Shown: one piece after another, positions 61,887 to 64,000 of the stretch
Position numbering within the stretch: position 1 is the first letter of the stretch
Layout of the letters: every line of letters starts with the position of its first letter
Assembly: GCA_900109435.1 (NCBI GenBank)
Contig: FNZT01000004.1
Span: 100,585-164,584 of the forward strand
Direction: 5' to 3'
From: Ruminococcus sp. YRD2003
Lineage (GTDB): Bacteria; Bacillota; Clostridia; Oscillospirales; Ruminococcaceae
DNA: 64,000 nucleotides
Translations under genes and position numbers: made by a program
Notes under the pieces: model-generated
What the model was told of the DNA's origin: nothing
Database searches by the model: none
What the model saw: the letters and a program-made list of their open reading frames with translations, nothing else

Positions 61887-62252
61887 ATGAAAAACATGAA
61901 CGTGACTAACTGCACAAGCTACTCTAACGGCGTCAACTCTCCGCTTGAGTATCTCAACATCACTACGCCTGCCGAGTTCAAGGTGGTGATGGAATTACTC
62001 TGTCACTATGACGAGGAAAAGAAAAGTTCGACCATAAGCCGCACAGGTATCGCAAGAGACACTGCGATGTCATTGAGCAATGTTGAGCGCGCACTGAAAA
62101 CTCTTGCGCAGAAGGATATCATTCGCATACACAACAACTACGCCGACAACGGGCGTCAGGTCGAGAACTCATACGAGGTAGCATTCCTGAATTATGACAT
62201 GGACGAAAACAAGCTCCGTGACGCAGAGTTGGCGTTGCTGTTTAAAAGTTAA
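61887..62252 (+). CDS. Winged-helix protein, copy B
   Basis: 121 residues, same length as copy A, with differences mostly in the N-terminal 50 residues and the last few; the helix-turn-helix TISRTGIARDTAMSLSNVER is almost identical. SD GGAAG. The purifying pattern (conserved DNA-binding part) suggests that both copies are or were recently functional. Confidence 0.65.
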   Translation: MKNMNVTNCTSYSNGVNSPLEYLNITTPAEFKVVMELLCHYDEEKKSSTISRTGIARDTAMSLSNVERALKTLAQKDIIRIHNNYADNGRQVENSYEVAFLNYDMDENKLRDAELALLFKS

Positions 62253-63015
62253 TTGTCATAGGGGCTGTGTCATGATGTCATAGGCTTATATATTAAGTAT
62301 ACAAGATAATATATAATAATACTAATACGAAGAAGGAAGATATATATTACATGATAATTATAAATCAAGTAAGCGCCTTTTTTCTTCAGCTATAATATCT
62401 GTGACAGCAGCGTATAAGGAGCGTTTATCTGAAACACACGCAGAAAGCCCCGAGTTTGCCGTCCTCAAAAGGGAAATAGTATAGTTACCCCACCGCTCGC
62501 GTTGAACGCGATCGTCGCGCAACGTGGAGCGAGTGTGGGGATTATACAGATATCGAAAGAAACGAAAAGTTGGAGTCACGGAGGTCGGTCCGCAAGACCG
62601 GCAAGCATAGCAAACGGCGTTCCTTTTGCCACTGAAACGGGAGAACCCGTGCCCCTTTTTGGTTTGCAGGAAAAAGGCTGGCGTCATTTGCGCCCGCCAT
62701 TCCACATCGGACGGGCAGTGCCCGCCGATTATTCGGCATTTCCTGTGACGTAAGCAGAGGCGTCTTTCCTTGGGAATTTCAAAAAAGCAGGCGTCTTTTT
62801 TGAGAAAAAAGTCAGATAAAGGCTATGATTAGGGAGATATGGGAGGCGTCTGAGCAGCATAATTGCCGCTGTGAGAGGAGTGATAAAAAACCGAGTAGGC
62901 CTCGCAAGGGATGCTCAAAAAGTCTGGGCTGGTAACACGCAGGCTCAGCAAAGACGGTACGATTTGATTTTGTACCTGTGAATTTGAATTGAATAGTTTT
63001 AGAGGAGGCGGATGT
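62253..63015. other. Non-coding structured region of the module, copy B, with deleted RHH gene
   Basis: It contains the same blocks as copy A: the GGGCTGTGTCATGATG stretch, the GC-rich inverted repeat (CCCCACCGCTC at 62489 to GAGCGAGTGTGGGG, about 62541), CGGTC-N5-GACCG, GGGC-N3-GCCC, four GGCGTC repeats and the tnpW leader. Where copy A has the RHH gene, copy B has lost the -10 box, the start codon and about 380 bp. No supportable gene remains. Confidence 0.5.
62680..62851 (+). repeat. Four direct GGCGTCA/T repeats, copy B
   Basis: GGCGTCA at 62680 and GGCGTCT at 62759, 62790 and 62845: spacings 79, 31 and 55, identical to those of GTCGCAT in copy A. The offset between the copies is a constant 22916 bp without gaps. 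Confidence 0.6.
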
Positions 63016-63240
63016 ATGAGCATAAACCTTGAAAAGACTCATTGCAGTGAAGATCCCGAGGTACAGTCCGTATTGCATCACGACTGTACTGTTGACGGTG
63101 TCACCTATCGTGTTTGGTCTGCTTTCCTTGGCAGGAGAAGAGCTGAAGATTTACTCGGAGCTCTCATGCTCCGACAGCTCGAGAGGGGGTATGGAACTCC
63201 TGCCGTTGATGCAAAGCAGACCGAGAGCAAGTTGGTATAA
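63016..63240 (+). CDS. TnpW-like small transposon protein, copy B
   Basis: 74 residues, SD GAGGAGGCGG; core DGVTYRVWSAFLGRRRAEDLL as in copy A. It precedes the second recombinase by 120 bp. Confidence 0.7.
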   Translation: MSINLEKTHCSEDPEVQSVLHHDCTVDGVTYRVWSAFLGRRRAEDLLGALMLRQLERGYGTPAVDAKQTESKLV

Positions 63241-63360
63241 AAACCGGAAAACGTTTTTTGTTCAGTCCTACGAAATCAGTCGAATGCACTGGATTCCGAA
63301 GCGGATATGTGGTATACTGTCCGTGTAAGGAGCTGCTGCACGGCTGAGAAAGGAGTAATA

Positions 63361-64000
63361 ATGAAAAACAAACAGCCCCAAAAAGCAGCGCTGTATTGCA
63401 GACTCTCGGTCGACGACGGGCGAATGGGCGAAAGCGTAAGCATTGGCTCGCAGAAATTATTACTGGAGCAGTACTGCAAGGATCATGCAATAGATAATTA
63501 CGAAGTGTACGATGATGACGGATACAGCGGCACTAACTTCAATCGCCCTGGGTTCCTGAGAATGTATGAGGACATCAAAAAGGGTTTGATTAATATGGTG
63601 CTGGTCAAGGACCAGTCACGATTCGGAAGGTCGTATATTGAAGTCGGAATGTACGTCGAAAAGTTCAATGAGCTTGGAGTACGCTTCATTGCAGTTAGCG
63701 ATAACTATGATTCGGTGAAGAATGAAAACGATATGATGTTCCCTATGCGAAACGTGCTGAATGATTACTACGCGAGGGAGGCATCTATTAAAACCAAAAC
63801 AGCCAAGAAAGCTAAAGCAAAGGCCGGTCAGTTCATCGGTTCAAAGCCACCGTTCGGTTACAAGCTCGATCCCAATGACAGGCATCACCTTGTGATTGAC
63901 GAGCCTGCCGCTGAGACAGTACGAAGGATATTCCGAATGGCAGCACAGGGGATTGGTTACAATAAGACTGCCAAAATCTTCCGTGAGGAAAAAGTTCTCA
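63361..64000 (+). CDS. Large serine recombinase, copy B (3' end outside the window)
   Basis: The ATG follows AAAGGAG. The visible 213 residues contain the complete resolvase domain (LYCRLSVDD; VLVKDQSRFGRSYIEVGMYV) and the start of the recombinase domain. It is very similar to copy A but differs in several resolvase residues (for example NRPGFLRMYEDIKKGLINMV), which may adjust specificity. The frame is open to the window end. It should mobilise the next element out; its att site is expected just after the stop, near 65.0 kb. Confidence 0.92.
   Translation, partial: MKNKQPQKAALYCRLSVDDGRMGESVSIGSQKLLLEQYCKDHAIDNYEVYDDDGYSGTNFNRPGFLRMYEDIKKGLINMVLVKDQSRFGRSYIEVGMYVEKFNELGVRFIAVSDNYDSVKNENDMMFPMRNVLNDYYAREASIKTKTAKKAKAKAGQFIGSKPPFGYKLDPNDRHHLVIDEPAAETVRRIFRMAAQGIGYNKTAKIFREEKVL

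Noticed and set aside
39764..62851. Diversity-generating retroelement as the cause of the changed 7-mers
   Set aside because: No reverse transcriptase or template repeat is present, and changes are not restricted to adenines.

Overview
The window looks like a chromosome segment of a cellulolytic, Ruminococcus-like member of the Oscillospiraceae (Firmicutes). This rests on a cellobiose phosphorylase very close to the known enzymes, Firmicutes-style Shine-Dalgarno sites and TTGACA/TATAAT promoters, a YfhO membrane protein, acyl-CoA dehydratase activases, and TnpW/serine-recombinase mobile modules. Species assignment is inference; no search was run.

1-29.6 kb is ordinary, GC-rich chromosome. 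A tightly overlapping housekeeping cluster (histidine-kinase tail, DUF1385 protein, prmC, recA, recX, rimO, pgsA, DtxR-like regulator) ends at a strong terminator. It is followed by cellobiose phosphorylase (minus), two cyclophilin-type isomerases, murA, a YfhO-type membrane protein, birA, a minus-strand operon of two acyl-CoA dehydratase activase-type proteins plus phosphatidylserine decarboxylase, and a minus-strand two-component system with an FtsX-type ABC transporter. Several starts were moved to internal ATG/TTG/GTG codons because only these have a good Shine-Dalgarno site.

At 29.66-30.2 kb a perfect consensus promoter drives an odd array: three 5' halves of tRNA-Thr(CGT), each followed by a related ~58-nt segment, then one complete tRNA-Thr(CGT). 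The missing 3' half of the third copy lies at 42505-42537, directly after a large serine recombinase gene. Its acceptor strand is fully complementary to that copy and both ends share the 8-bp core GGTCGCAG. When the element ends are joined, a 10-bp perfect inverted repeat flanks the core, as expected of a serine-integrase attP. I read this as an integrative element of about 12.5 kb that splits a tRNA-Thr gene and brings an intact replacement, which can serve as the next attachment site. The three halves would record three nested integrations.

The innermost element (30.0-42.5 kb) carries an AT-rich TerY-P-like operon: a PASTA-like membrane protein, a kinase, a vWA protein, a PP2C phosphatase, zinc-ribbon proteins and a HEPN-like protein. 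Its last gene is cut off at the join to a recombination module (zinc-ribbon protein, winged-helix protein, RHH protein, TnpW, serine recombinase). A diverged second copy of that module fills 60.4-64.0 kb and continues past the window. In the nested model 42.5-64 kb is the body of the next element out. It holds a recombinase fragment, a thioredoxin-domain protein, a SodC-like protein, an amidase, a PIN-like membrane protein, a restriction-modification locus with its controller, a HEPN-like protein, an SDR enzyme, a frameshifted ATP-grasp gene and a HipA-like kinase.

The two module copies also share four direct 7-mers at identical spacing (79, 31 and 55 bp) whose sequence differs in concert: GTCGCAT in one copy and GGCGTCA/T in the other.
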